DNA from: Lanius collurio
Lineage: Eukaryota; Chordata; Aves; Passeriformes; Laniidae
Assembly (NCBI GenBank): GCA_020086605.1
Contig: JACBWW010000008.1
Location: 16,334,720 to 16,398,719, forward strand
Direction: 5' to 3'
Length of the DNA stretch: 64,000 bases
The position numbers were made by a program, and so were the translations under genes. Each line of letters starts with the position of its first letter. The stretch's first letter is position 1. Shown piece by piece: positions 34,761 to 48,000 of the stretch. A model generated the notes under the pieces. That model worked only from the letters and a program-made list of their open reading frames with translations. It was not told the DNA's origin and ran no database searches.

Positions 34761-36131
34761 GGGTTAATTATGTTTCTTCAAAATTTGCAAATTTCTAAGA
34801 ATTGTAACTAAATATTGGCTAGGAAATAAAGGTTCTACATAGCAATTCAAACAGAGAGCTTTTTTATTGATGGGCTTTGAGGCCCTGCCACATGTGAGTG
34901 GCATCACAAAGTCTTTATGCTTCACTGGGAAAACAATACTACTAAGCACAAAGCATGTTTGCAAAATATCTTTTAGTCTCTTTACAAACCTGATTAAATC
35001 CTGGGTGCTATCTTGAAAGATATTTAAAAGGTCAGATTAACCTCATTTGCACATTAATAATTAGACGGGTTTCAAATTGGCTAAGTTACCTAAATATTCA
35101 TTGTAATGCTGGTAAATTGGATTTGGGTGATGTTGGTTTTTTCCTTGATATTTTAGGTTACAGCTCTTTATAAAACCTTCACAAATAATCCACTAGCTGC
35201 AGCTGTATTACCTGTCTGAATGAATGTTTTAATTCATTACAAGAATTTTAGAAAGGCATATTTATCTGGTGCAAATGTAGGTGACTCTGTATGCTTGTGG
35301 AAATTGGATTTTAAACAAGCTCCCCTTCTTAGGTGTTCTGTTTCTCCATTGTCTGCTTCAGAAGAGTTTGTGCACAGGTGTGCTGCGAGTGTTTAAGTGG
35401 ACTGATGAGTACCAGCTGACACAACACATAGTTTGGTGTCCCATGACACTGGACTGTTAGTTGACTGCATGGATCTTCCATTTAATCCCTGGCTACAGCT
35501 AGAGCTGCTTTTTACTATTGTTGCAATATTATTTTAAACGAAAAAAAATGACAACAAATATTTGAAATATTAGTATGTGTATGATGAATAGCTTTAGATA
35601 CTGAAATTTATTCTTTAGTATTCTAACATGCAGCATTCCCATTTAAGTGAATGAGAATTCTGCCTGCATAAGCAGAACCTTAGCCCAAGCAGTAACAAAA
35701 TACATGCTTCAGAAAGATCAGATAACTGTACTCTGGAGTCTTTCCCAGGTTCTTCATGTATCTACCAGTATATTGGGACCTGTTGTTAGTAGTTGAAATC
35801 AATGAGTGCATAGCATTGATTATAGATGGAACAAGTCTGAACGCAGTATTTGATCTACAAGAAACACTGAATAGGTGTAAGAATTCATAAAAATAACATG
35901 AACTTGATAAGTTTGTCATAAGCTGTATGGATCTGCTTTTCAAGGTTAATGGTAATCCTTTTTCTATTTTTTTGTTTTTGTAAGGTTGTGATTTTGGATG
36001 TGACTGTAAAATTGACACTGAATATTATTTCAAAATGTTGCCCTGTGTAGTTCACTATCATGGCTTAGTATTTTGCAGCATAGATCTGTTTTAATAGAAT
36101 TTTCCTTGATTCATATTCTTCTGTTTTTCAG

Positions 36132-36402
36132 GGAAAGAAATGGAGCAAGTTCAGTAACTATCCAATCTAACATCTGTCTCATATCTTAAGGAATCTTACA
36201 AATACTTGCTTTGAATTGAGAAAATGACTGCAGCTATAGAAGAAAGTACCTGTCCAAAAAGTGGAACATCCTATAGTTAATTTGGAAGTAGTATAAAATA
36301 AATATACCTGTTATGGTGCGATTCTGGAGTGAAGTTAACTCTATAGCACACAGGTAGCTCTCCCAGGAGAAAGAAAAAAGAACTTTCTGCTTTTTCTAAA
36401 TT
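36132..36402 (+). other. ADAMTS6: ADAMTS6 5' UTR in the first coding exon, with three uORFs
   Basis: 271 bases of leader precede the start codon in this exon. It holds three complete upstream ORFs: 36140-36157 (5 codons), 36224-36280 (18 codons) and 36313-36357 (14 codons), each with a purine at -3. The third ends 45 bases before the main ATG in the same frame, so no N-terminal extension is possible. Confidence 0.75.
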
Positions 36403-36499
36403 ATGGAAATTTTTTGGAAGACGTGGACATGGATTTTGAGCCTAGTCATGGTTTCATCGGAATTTCACAGTAACAACCGGCTCTCGTACAGTTCTCAAG
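36403..36499 (+). CDS. ADAMTS6: ADAMTS6 coding exon 1 (signal peptide)
   Basis: Starts at the ATG at 36403, chosen because it has A at -3 and G at +4, follows an in-frame stop, and opens a peptide ([19 protein letters not shown]) that is a hydrophobic signal peptide closely resembling the start of human ADAMTS6. It ends SYSSQ plus one base before GTAGGT. Confidence 0.97.
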
Positions 36500-37215
36500 G
36501 TAGGTGACTGATCTCTGTAGCTGGAAAGAAGCATGTGTTTTTGCATTTGTACTTACGTAATATTTTTTGAAACCACATTTTTATAATTTATAAGCTCATA
36601 TAGGCTCTACTTTTAGTTTTATCATGATTAATTGTCATGCAGATTAAATTTCCTTGTTCTAATTTCTCTCTGTCTAATTTAACTGTAGGAAAGCCTTGCA
36701 AATTAAATCTCATAAAATGTACTTGATAATATTTGAGAGGCTTGCTATGATAAAATTAACATGCTTTTAGACTAGGAAGTAAGAATCTAATCTTGTTTTT
36801 ACAATATAATCCTTTTCATTACTACTATTTGTTTTCTTGCAAGTGGATTTTATAGCTTTTGTCTTTGAATGCTATCACTGGGAAAAATATGCCCTTCTTA
36901 AGTTAGCCACAAATATTTACATGTTTTTGGTAAAGAGAAAAAGATATGTATTAAATTTTTTTCATATTTCCAGTGATAAGCAAATTAATAGGCAACCAAA
37001 CACATTTCATTGACTTACAAACAAAGAAAATGATGTTTTATTTTATTTAGTAGAATGCTGCATCATGTGTTTACCTGAAAATGACTTTTACTCATGAGAG
37101 TGAAATTTACCCAAAAATGGTATATGTTTATGCTACTACTTGTTGTTTCCTGTTATATTTTCTTCTCTTCTATGCCCACTCCCTGGACTGTCTTACCTTG
37201 TGATTGATTACAAAG
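36500..37215 (+). other. ADAMTS6: ADAMTS6 intron
   Basis: A 716-base AT-rich intron; I see nothing else in it. Confidence 0.9.
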
Positions 37216-37580
37216 AGGAATTCCTGTCTTACCTTGAACACTACCAACTAACAATCCCAATAAGGGTTGATCAAAATGGAGCCTTCCTCAGCTTTACTGT
37301 GAAAAATCCTAAACCCTCAAGAAGGAGGAGGAGCACAGACCCTTATGACCAAGAACTGGCAGCATCTAAATTATTTTTTAAACTTTCTGCCTATGGCAAG
37401 CACTTTCATTTAAACCTGACTCTCAACACAGATTTCGTGTCCAGACATTTTACAGTAGAGTACTGGGGGAAAGATGGACCACAATGGAAGCATGATTTCT
37501 TAGACCACTGTCATTACACAGGATATTTGCAAGACCAACACAGTACAACTAAAGTGGCTTTAAGCAACTGCAATGGTCTG
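37216..37580 (+). CDS. ADAMTS6: ADAMTS6 coding exon 2 (propeptide)
   Basis: A 365-base exon, residues 33-154, after GATTACAAAG (a weak acceptor with few pyrimidines next to it; they lie further upstream) and before GTAAGT. It contains the reprolysin-family propeptide: [22 protein letters not shown] (a candidate proprotein-convertase site at 68-71), [16 protein letters not shown] with an N-linked site [15 protein letters not shown] and CHYTGYLQD. Confidence 0.97.
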
Positions 37581-40500
37581 GTAAGTCCATATTACATGTT
37601 ATAGTATAATAGTGTGCTTGTCCCTTTTAAATTACAGAATAAGAGTTAAATTGGCATATCTTTCAGTTTTTTTGAGTCCCTGTGGGAAGCGAGTAGACAG
37701 GAATGTGCAGAAAACCCCTAAAACCTGATCTAGGTTCTGGGGAAAAGTAGTTGTGTGTTTTTCAAGCTTAATAGAAGTACTAAGACTCAATTCCATAGTC
37801 TTTAGCAGGCAACCTCTTTAGTGTTTACAGTGTTTGCACTAGGGATGCAAGATTAGGTCTATACTGAGATCTTTACAGTTATAAGAACCTTCCAGGCTCA
37901 AGGGGCAGGAAGAAGGAAACAGTGGATCCTCCACAATGCTCAGTCTCTACAGAGAGATGTTGATTGAACTGAACACCTCCTTGTCTTTGAGCATTTGGGT
38001 TTAGAAACTGAGTGAATAAAACAAGAGGAATTGCTTGGTGTGGACATTATCATTGCTATAAATTCGGAACATGAAAAGTCTTTAGCAAGTACTAGCATCA
38101 GAAAGTAATTGTATAACTTTTTTACTGAAGGATTTTTTTTACAGATCTTAAACTTTTGCATTTAGAAGTAAGATTAGAAGGTCTTGCCTCATTTATTCTC
38201 ATCTCTTCTCTTACTGGTGATCTTTTGATCACATGACAGTAGTACCTTCATGGGAGAAAGAAATTAGAAAATGAATGCAAAGAAGTAAAAAAGCAAGAGT
38301 ATTGAGTAACAAAATACTGAAATAGAAAGACGTGAGTATTAAACACTAAATCAAGAGCCAGTGATTTCTCTAGTAAAAATATATACTATGGTTACTCTTT
38401 CTAGTTTTTATAATGGTAGAATGCTGGTTGATATTCTTGTTAGGAATAGGTAGATCTAACTAATTGCTAAGTAAAAAAAAAAGATTGCTCAGATTTGCTA
38501 AACTAATTCCCATTTATCCTTGGAAGTGCTATTGATTAGTGCCCCTTGGCATGTTATTTTCAAAAAAAAGCCAGTTGTTTCAGATCTAGATAGGTTGCAT
38601 TACACCCATCTACATGTGATATCCCTGATAGTCGAGTTTAATGTTTCAGAGGATTCTTGAGCAAAAATAATGGGGATTTCAAGCGCTAAGCAAACACTTT
38701 TAAGAAATGGAGTTAAGGTGATGTTCCATTGAGTGTGGTATCACAGTTTGTTCGTGTAGACTAACAGCATATAGGTCTGAATTTAGTGCAATTTTCACTC
38801 TGATTTCCTTGTAATGGCTTTTTTTTTTTAGCTTTAAAGCTAGTACTCTCCATCTTTGCCTTTGAGTTCTCTTCAGCTAAAAATATGATAGAGACCAAGT
38901 CCCTTATTTCAGGATTCATTTCTTTAAAAGAGAGGCTGCATGCCTCTTTATTTCCAGAATTTCTGCTAATTGGTGCACAGACTAGCTGGTCCCCTTGGAG
39001 CCTGCAGTAAGTGCCATGGTGATCCCATTTCAGTTTCTCTTTGACCTTGGCTAAGGTAGTGAGCTAAGAACTCCTGCCCTTGCCCTAGCTGAGTTTTCCT
39101 TTCATGTTAGGAAAATAAAAGTGGGATGAAACAGAAAAAAGCCCGTATTTTCCTATTGTCTTTGTTCATCTGTTGCTTCTCATAGCACTTATTTTCTTCA
39201 AAAGAGCACAGAAGATGTCATGAGGAAGCAGAACCTTTTTTTGCTTTTTTTTTTTTTGCTTTGGTTTGCCCAACACCCTGAGGTGACATTTAGCATTGGA
39301 ATTGCTACGTTTCCCCTTAGCTCTCAGGCTGTCGATGTTGCTGGAGTGAAGCTGTCTCTGGTTCTAGGTGTCAGTATGTTCGTGTTTGTAAGTTAACTAA
39401 AGTGTAGAGTGTTTCCCAGTTAAATTGTCATCTTCAGTGACTGTGGTTGTTGTCAGTTCTTATGTCTGTCTTTCAGGTATTAAGGCAGCCTTAATTCAGT
39501 CTTTAGGCCCACAAGTTCTTCATGGTCATGCTTCTTTACTTGGGACTTCAGATATCAGATATACACTGCATCTCTTAGGAAGATTTGGTCACAAGCATGT
39601 GAGGCTCCTGTCTTGCTCCAGAAACATCAGCGGAGTGACGCACGACTCTCTCTCAGAGGCATGAATCTTGCAGAGGGTGCAGCAGTAGTCTTGACTTGGT
39701 GTCACCCTCTACTGTATAGAAACTCTCCTGTCATCCAGTGTTGGCAGTGCCTTCCAGAGCTCTGTGTATAGGAGTTACCACTGCCATTGGCAGTGAATAT
39801 TGAAGACAGTATTACTTGTTTAAACTTAGCAATAGTTCCCAATGCCTTGTACTTAAGGCATTCATTGTATTCTCCAGTTTGATTGCTGGTCTGTAAGTCA
39901 CTGCTAATTGTATTCTAATAGTCCTTGATTGACATCTGTATCAAAGCCAGTCATTGGAAGTTTAACTCTAAAGCAGGTAATAAGTAATCTTTAACAGTGA
40001 TTGTAGCTCACAAACAAAATGTATGCATTACATTTACTCGAGTTGTCCTGTTAGGTTTCACTGTTGACAAATAGGTCAAATTTCTTCCCCTTACTGAATG
40101 TCTTGAATTACTCTGTTTAGTTATTCAGAGTGGTTATGTGAGTGCATGATTTAAATAACATATGTTGTATGACTTTGAAGAACACTTATATTTGAGATAA
40201 GTGTAAGGAGGGCTTTCTCTCAGTTTCGTTATAACTGTGACAAGTACTCAGTTAATTTTCTTCTCACTGTTTCTTGTTTCAGCCTTTCTCTCTATATTTC
40301 TCATTACGAAGTGCCCTAGAATTACAGGCTGCTACTTACTGGAGTTTCAGTCCAGCAGTTTCCATCTGCTGGGCCCTGATTATGCTATAAATTGTCTGAA
40401 GTTGTGAGGAAAGCTCTATAATCCAGTGAGCATTCGTGTGAGGAAATTGAAGGTCTTGTCTGCAGGCTTGCTGGCTTCCAAACTCATATTTGCTGTAGTG

Positions 40501-43500
40501 GATGCTGCAGTTGTGGATGGATTGCAGGTTTGGCTGTATCGTGAAGGGCCTGCAGTGAGCAGCACTTCAAGGCCTTTGGATGTTGGGTACAAGGCAACCA
40601 GACTGAGACATTTTTTAAGCTGATTGTTTCATACTGAAGGAAAGAAAAAAAGAAATGGTGGTAGACTGGCTGAAGAGAGAAGAACTTTACCTCTGGGGAA
40701 CAGAGTTTGGCTGACTCTGAGAGGAGCAAACCTCAAAGAAGTTCTAGAGCCTTCAGTAATGGAATCAAGCAAACCCCAGATTTTTGCATTCTGATTCACC
40801 TTTGTTTTCTGCCAGGTGTCAAAGCTCTTAACTGAGTGCTCAAACAAGTTTTGCATGGTAACAAATTTTGTAATTTTGGGCTGAAAAGGTCAGTAGTAGG
40901 AATTATTTTGAGGCTACTGTGGTCCCAACTAAATGGTTAATGTAAAAGGCACAGTATTTCCATATATGTGAAGTTTATGCATTGCGTAATGTTTGTGCTG
41001 GACAGTTACCTCTATCCAGAAATGATAAAGAAAGCACAGGTAGGTGACTGTGGCTTAAAAGCATGAGCTTACTTGTTTAATGGGCAAATATTGGAATTGC
41101 TTGAAGACTTAATGTTTGCTTCCAGTGTTCCTAAATACATATATTTATAAATTACTAATAATTTTCCTAGGAGTTAGCTTGATTGAAGGCTGATTTTACT
41201 TTAAAGAATACTTCTAATTTTATAGATTATCATGTGTGTGTACTGTGGTATTTTTGACTGTATGTGAAATAGTTCTATATCAGTGTCTTTACGGCTATCT
41301 TTGATACTCGTATATTTTTGCAGTATAACATTATTCAGAAAATTATACACAAGCTGTCCGTATCCTAGTTTTAAGATGCATTGTTAGATTCCATGATATG
41401 CTGTCTCAGGCCAGATCACTATTTTTTTCATCTTTGAGAGCACAATAAATTAATGGAATCTTTTTCCTCAGACATAAAATCACGGTATATAGCCAAATGT
41501 TGACATACTGAACAACACTGACATGTTTTCAGAAGTTCCTGTTATTACTACTTTACATTAAAAATGGGCAAAGCATAAAACCTAAAAAATTCAAGGCTAG
41601 AAAAGCTGTGGAACAGTAGTACTATGTGGAAAAGGCATGCACTTACTCGTCCCCCATAATTCAGTTTGCTTTTGCAACTGATGGATGTGCCCTATCTGAA
41701 GGAGGTTAAGGCCCTGGCTGGACAGCCTGACAGAAAAAGATTCTTTTTCACAAATTCAGGGGAACTCCATGTGGATTCACAGATTTGTCTGAGCATGTCA
41801 AAACTGCTGGAACCAGACCTTGTATATGTTAGCATGAGTTGGCAGTCTGTAGTGGGATTGGATAACACAGGACCTCAAACAATCTGTTTTAGATAATAAT
41901 CTTGGGAATGTTCCTTGTAGTAATGTACTTGGTGCATTCAGCTTGTTTCTTATATTCATGTTATTTTATAAAACCTTTTCTGGTCATTCTTATGTCTTAA
42001 TGATATTTCTGATGCTTTGGAGCAGAAGTTTAATTTATGAACTGTTAAAATACAGTAGCAACACTTTAAAAGAAAGTTAAAATTAATTCATTTTAATGCT
42101 CTAAAGGGGCATTATTTCAAACTCCTTTTTTAACTGAAGTTTTGTTTTCCATAAATAGTGGATTTAGTCAAAGCTGGTACGTGGAATGTCGGTTTGTATA
42201 TAATAGTATACTTCCTAGTATGTGTTAATCAGGCATTACTGAATACATAAGGATACTTCCATAATCATGGAAGTATTTCTAGCCACATGAATTTTTGAAA
42301 CTCAGAATATATGCTGGCTGTCACCAAGGTACTTTTTAGTCACAGAACTTAGAGTGCTTCTTAAAAATCATTGATTTCACTGTTGAATCACTGTGATTCA
42401 ACAAGATCACTTGCAACAGTTAAGCGTTGGAAGAACAGTTTTATTTGCAAACAAAAATACTGTTAGTCTTAAAATGGTATACCTATGTCAGGCTTATGGG
42501 AAGGGCATATGCAGGGTCAGTGTGTTTCCAGTGCTGATGGAATCACTTGTTTGACTGCAGCGACTGACCACGTATATGTTTTTACTGCCTGCTGGTAGAT
42601 CTATGTTAAAATTTATTTGCAGTTCCTTAACTAAATGTTATTAAAATATCTCTTCTTAAACACCACAGTGTTTGGGCAGATGACATCAGATATCAGCTAG
42701 GCTTTGGAAAAAGTAGTGATCCTGTCCTCACTGTTTTCACTGCTGATACCTGAAGGAACTGTGGCCATTGTTTGCAGGCATTCTTTAGTTATTTGAAGGA
42801 GCAAATATGCAATTTGTATAGCGAATTAGTGCTACAATTAAGTGTTTGTGCTATCTGAATTAGACTTAGTTCCGCTGAGGTAATCTTGCCACTTATAATT
42901 ACCAGTTTCAGTATTTGATATAATTATCTTGTTCATGCTTAGGCTTGTAAACATGGCTGGACTTGAGTACAGATGGGAAGGATGTATGCTCTGGAGGAAT
43001 TGAAGTTAGGACCCACTTTGTCTGAGAGACAGTGCCACAGATTGGATGGTACCTCTGTCTCCTCAGGCTTGGCACGAGGCAGACAGCAAGATGGTGTTGG
43101 CCAGAACCACTCTGCAGGACTCTCTTCCTGTGGGAACTTAATACCAGAGCTTACAATGGCTCAGGATTCACTTGAACCCAGATGTCTGACATCCATACTG
43201 GATGCAGTCCAAACTGTCAAGGTTCTTTCTGCACATCTGGCAAGCCCAGTTACAATTTGGTTTATATTTTCAATACTATTTAAGCAGCAGTATACCATTA
43301 AATTATTTATTTTCTGGTAAAATCTTAGACTTTAAGTAAAAAGAAGGCATTGTGAGAGGAATTTGATACTGGCATCTTCCAGGTGAATTTAGACTCTGAT
43401 GTTACCTTCTGAGTTAATAACTGAGTTAGTAATGAAGAATACTCCTGAAGAGGAATGCTTATTTTTGCATTCACAATGAGTAATTGAAAGCTGCAATCTG

Positions 43501-44876
43501 TTCATACATATACTTTCCACAATTTATAATAGAGTTCTATTTGGAAACCACTGTTGTTTCTGACATATTGCATAGGATTTTTTATTTTTAAAGTTTTATG
43601 TTGTTGTTTCAGAAGTGAAGAACAGTAGGCATTTTATATACAAAACAGTAGCAGGATGAGAGCTTTGACCAAGAGTACAAAGGGAAGCTCTCATCTTTGA
43701 AAGCAGCTTTATAATACTTAGAGCAGGTATGGAGCAAGTAGTCTCATGGCTGATCATAGAGGTCTTAAAAAAAAAGATTCATGCAAAGTACTTGTTTTAC
43801 AGATCAAAGGTGTGGTAGAAATTTATGATTCATGATATGAATGTAGACGTTCCTGGTCCCAGGCCCCTGTCTGATGAATAGCTCTTCCCTGTGTAGAAAG
43901 TTTATATATTCAGAATTTTCTGCATTTGGGTATCAGAATTTTTTATTTAGCAAATATGGGTATAGAAGTCTGTCGGGGCTTGTTCCCTACTATTTCTATA
44001 TATCCAAAAGGATCCAAAACCTGAATTTTCTGCTGAAGTTCAGTTTTAATTGCTGAAGGTTCAGGAAATTGCATAGTTGGCCTGAAATTTCCCCTTTCTT
44101 CCATAAACCACTTCCTGTTTGGAAGAAGCTAAGTTCACGAATGTGAAAGTTATGAGAATAGAGTATCTACTATTCTGCACTGTAGTATGAGGAGAAGAAA
44201 ATGTTCATTTGTTATGGAGAATGAGGTCTAGTATACAGTCTGAAATAACTCTTATTTGCTAGATTTGTGGCAAGACTTTTTATGGACTGAATGTTTGGTA
44301 GACACTGTAACCTATGTTAATATAAATAATTCGATTTTTATTAACTAGCTCAGTTTTGGGATTGTGTCTGGATGTAAAATAATAAATGGTTTCCTTGAAT
44401 ACGTGTCCTAAAATCAATCCTTCATGGTGTTTGTCTTTGAAGTGTTTGGCTTTAAGCATATAGCAATGTGGCATCACAGATACTGGACAGATATTGCTGT
44501 AATGGAAGGCCATTTTGGCTTGGTGTAATTTTTAATGGGAATCTCTGTAGTTTTGGAACATATCTGTGAAGAGACTATTTGTAATATTCTGAGAATATCT
44601 CTTGCTGTTTTAACTGCGTCCACAAAAAAAAAAAAATTTAAAGTACTCCAAAAATATGACTAGAATAATTTTATTTTTTCTCATTGTGTTGTTTGTAGGC
44701 ATCTACTCCTGTTCATACTAAAATCAGCAGAGGAGAGCTGACTCATTTTTCATGTTTTATGTGTTGGCTTCTAGCTGTGAATTTCTTCACAGAGAATGTT
44801 TTTTAAAGTTAAGTTTTGTGGTAGTAATTTCGTGTTGTCTTTTGTAAGCTTTTGTTTTCTTATTTGCTTCTTTAAG
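37581..44876 (+). other. ADAMTS6: ADAMTS6 intron
   Basis: A 7.3 kb AT-rich intron with no repeats I can name. Poly-T or poly-A runs occur near 38820 and 39245. Open frames at 39425-39664 and 42973-43320 are not recognised; the latter is the longer (115 codons) and is discussed as a finding. Confidence 0.85.
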
Positions 44877-45045
44877 CATGGAGTCATTGCTACAGAAGAT
44901 GAGGAGTATTTTATTGAGCCTTTAAGGAATAAAACAGAAGATTCTAGTGACTATAATTACGAGAATGGTCATCCTCATGTTATATACAAAAAATCTACCA
45001 TGCACCAGCAACACCTCTATGATCACAGTCACTGTGGAGTTTCAG
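44877..45045 (+). CDS. ADAMTS6: ADAMTS6 coding exon 3 (propeptide)
   Basis: A 169-base exon, residues 155-210 plus one base. It reads [16 protein letters not shown], an N-linked site [15 protein letters not shown] and YDHSHCGVS, the last being the cysteine-switch-like motif of the propeptide. Donor TTTCAG/GTAAAC. Confidence 0.96.
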
Positions 45046-48000
45046 GTAAACAAGAATGAGTGTCATTCCTTTTAAAAAATGGTAACTGAAGATGTATTTT
45101 AAGCTCTTGCTTGTTTCAATTTAAGACCCAGTGGAGAATGTAGCAATGAGAATCTTCCTTCTGGGTGATCTAACATTTTGTTGAAAAGTAGTTTTGCTTT
45201 TTTATTTTTTTTTTCAGATTGAGACTATAGTGTATTTCAAAAACTAAGACATCGGGAGTAACTCTTGTTTTATGCCTGTGTTGGGTACAGTGGTAAAAGT
45301 GAGCACAGGCTTCCTCAAAATGTGTATAAATGTACTTGAGTCCCCAGCAGGAAACCATGATTGAGTGACTACGTATTACAGCTCAATGTTAAATATGAGT
45401 TCCATCTCATTTGAAGAAACTTGATGTGCAATAAATATGTCAGTATTATGGTTATCAATGTATTTGGAACTGAGTCCACATCTTTCTTGTTTACAGAGGT
45501 TTATGGTGGTTTGGTGTTCGATTTTGGTCCTGTTGGTTGACATTATTCCATTATAGTCAAATATGTGATTTACATGTGCCTTATGGAAAGGATTATATAG
45601 TTTTGATGGAGAGATATTTTCTTTGTAAAGTAGTTTTAACTTCTACAGATATACTTTTCAAGTACTCTGACATGACCCTTGATTAAATAGAAAACTAACT
45701 TCTTAAAGAGAGCATGGAGTAAATCTGACAAGTTCTTTTAGAGCACAAAAGTAAGTGTTTTTTCACATACTCAGAAAAATGTTCTAACCTTGTCAATTGT
45801 TTGTATTAGGCCTGCTCTTAAAAGTTCAGGCCTAGGCAGTTGTATTCCATGAGATTCAGTGCATGGAGCAGACAATAACTAATCTTTAAATAAAAGAATA
45901 TCACTGTTCATTGATGTAATTTATTTTAGCTTCTTTCAGAGTTTATAGTGGCAACTGCTGTCTAAGGCTACAGTACAGAGTGTCGACAAGATCCCATTCT
46001 TGGGAGACAGTTTTTTACTTGAGTGTTTCAGTTAATTGTGTTTATGGAATGTCAGACTTCATTTATGTAACTTCTGTTTTAGTTTGAGAGCATTAATCAA
46101 TATACGTGCTTCTAATATTGCTAAACAAGTCTCTTAACTGTTACTGCCCACTAAATGATTGTAAAATAAGGGTAGTAGTATATATTCATTTTGCAGGGAG
46201 AGCTGTGACTTTAGCCTCTTGAAATAAGTGGAGGGTTTTGAAATGTAGGAACATGCAATTTTTACCATTATTATATCCCTGCAAAAAGTAAGAATATTGG
46301 CCTCTGTTGGATCTTGTCTTCTACAGTAATGCTTAGAAGTCATTCTCCTCCAAGCTGTGAAGCAGAGGGAGCTAGTTTTGTCGGGTGATGTTCAGTTATT
46401 CTGGTATCAGTCACATGGATCACAGGTTGATTAGAGCTATACATCTTGCATGCCTTTTTTGTACAATGTGGTGTAATAGTTAGCATTTATTAATTCGGAT
46501 AATTGGTGATAACTTTGTTCTTGAAAGCTCCTGTGCACTCCCTGAGCTTTTATATCCCAAAGTCCTTAATTACTGAAAATTACTAAAGCATGCTTTTCAT
46601 AAGCCTGAGATTATGACGATGCTCATTCATCTCATTTTCTCCCTTTCCTGTTGTTCTGTATACTATTTCCACTTCATGAAAATGTCAAAAAAAATTTGTT
46701 CTCTGCCAAGACTGCAAAGTCTTGCTTTTCCAGATGACATTCTATTTTACCCTTATGGGTACCAAAGCCTTTTAAACTCATTTTCTGAGCACTGATGCAG
46801 CTTTATCTTAAAGGGAAGTGGCATACAAAACATTGCAAAGTACCTAAAAAAATATAATAACCAAAAAGTAAAGTCAAATATTAATTTTCAGTTTTGCAGC
46901 TTTCACACTCAAGGATTAAAGCCAGATATTCAGTGATCTTTAGGGAATTTGACTGGTTTGGGAAGTTTGGAACAGTCCAGTATTGTGTTTTAAAATGCAG
47001 TCATAACAAAGCTGTAACTACCTTTTGGCAGTGTAGGATTAATTTTGTCTGGAGACTGATTTTAACTTTGCCTTCAGTTTTCCTAATATTATATTCAGGG
47101 GGGAATCTGCTTGAGTGACTGTGTGAGTTATTTGTCAGGTTTCTCCTACTGCAGCCTAGTTTATTCTGTACCTGTTCTCCATCAGGGAAATGGTCAGGAT
47201 TTTGAACTGTTGATAGAGACAAAGGGAGTGTAGTTTCTGATCTTTCTGAGAAAAATGACAATAATAGAATAGAAAGTGGAGTACAGAATTGACTGGGATG
47301 AATAAGTGATGGACTGCTTCCTAATAGATGGTAGAATTATGATAACTAATACAAAAGGAGAATTGGAGAGGCAAGGAGATTCAGATAAGAGCATAGGATA
47401 GATTTTCACAATTTAAATTAGATTTTAAGCATTTAAACGTAAAAATGTTCAAAAAATAAAACATTGAAATTGCGTTTCATGTATGTATTGTCCCCAATTA
47501 ATTATGTTTCAATAAATACAGTTGAAATCACTAAGGCCTTGGTAAGAAATTTTCCACTGCCAAAATCCAATTACTTAAGTGGGGTTTGAGACCACTGGAT
47601 TATCTTGCAAAATGCTGTATTTGGATAAGATTGAGAAACAACAAAAGTTGACATATGAAAACTGCAGAGTGGCAGATTATTTCTGGATAGCTCTTCTATA
47701 TTTTGATATAAGTAGTGATTTCACTCATGTCAGACTTTACAGTTGGTGTATTGTAAAATGAAATAAAAGCTTGCTAGATGCATGAAATCATGGTGCTAAA
47801 ATATTTTGAAGAAAGCAGCATAATGTTTCTCTTCAAAATATTGTCATAGTTGCATCTAACATAAGAAGTTTGCTATTGCATTTTGAGATCTTTTTCTATT
47901 TGTGCCTCTTTCTCTCCACTTTGACCACCACCTAATATCTTAGATGGCTGACTTAGGAAACCTTGTGTACTGTGGTTGTGAACTCTATTTCTACATGGGT

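Larger units (their letters stand above)
31695..36131 (+). other. ADAMTS6: First ADAMTS6 intron (5' UTR intron)
   Basis: Runs from the probable first-exon donor to the acceptor TTCTTCTGTTTTTCAG. It includes the second CpG block, two CR1 pieces and an A-rich stretch at 33846-33875. I see nothing else in the remainder. Confidence 0.55.

Noticed and set aside
35680..36018. 112-codon minus-strand open frame just upstream of the ADAMTS6 coding exon
   Set aside because: No splice sites or family resemblance; composition is that of ordinary AT-rich intron.
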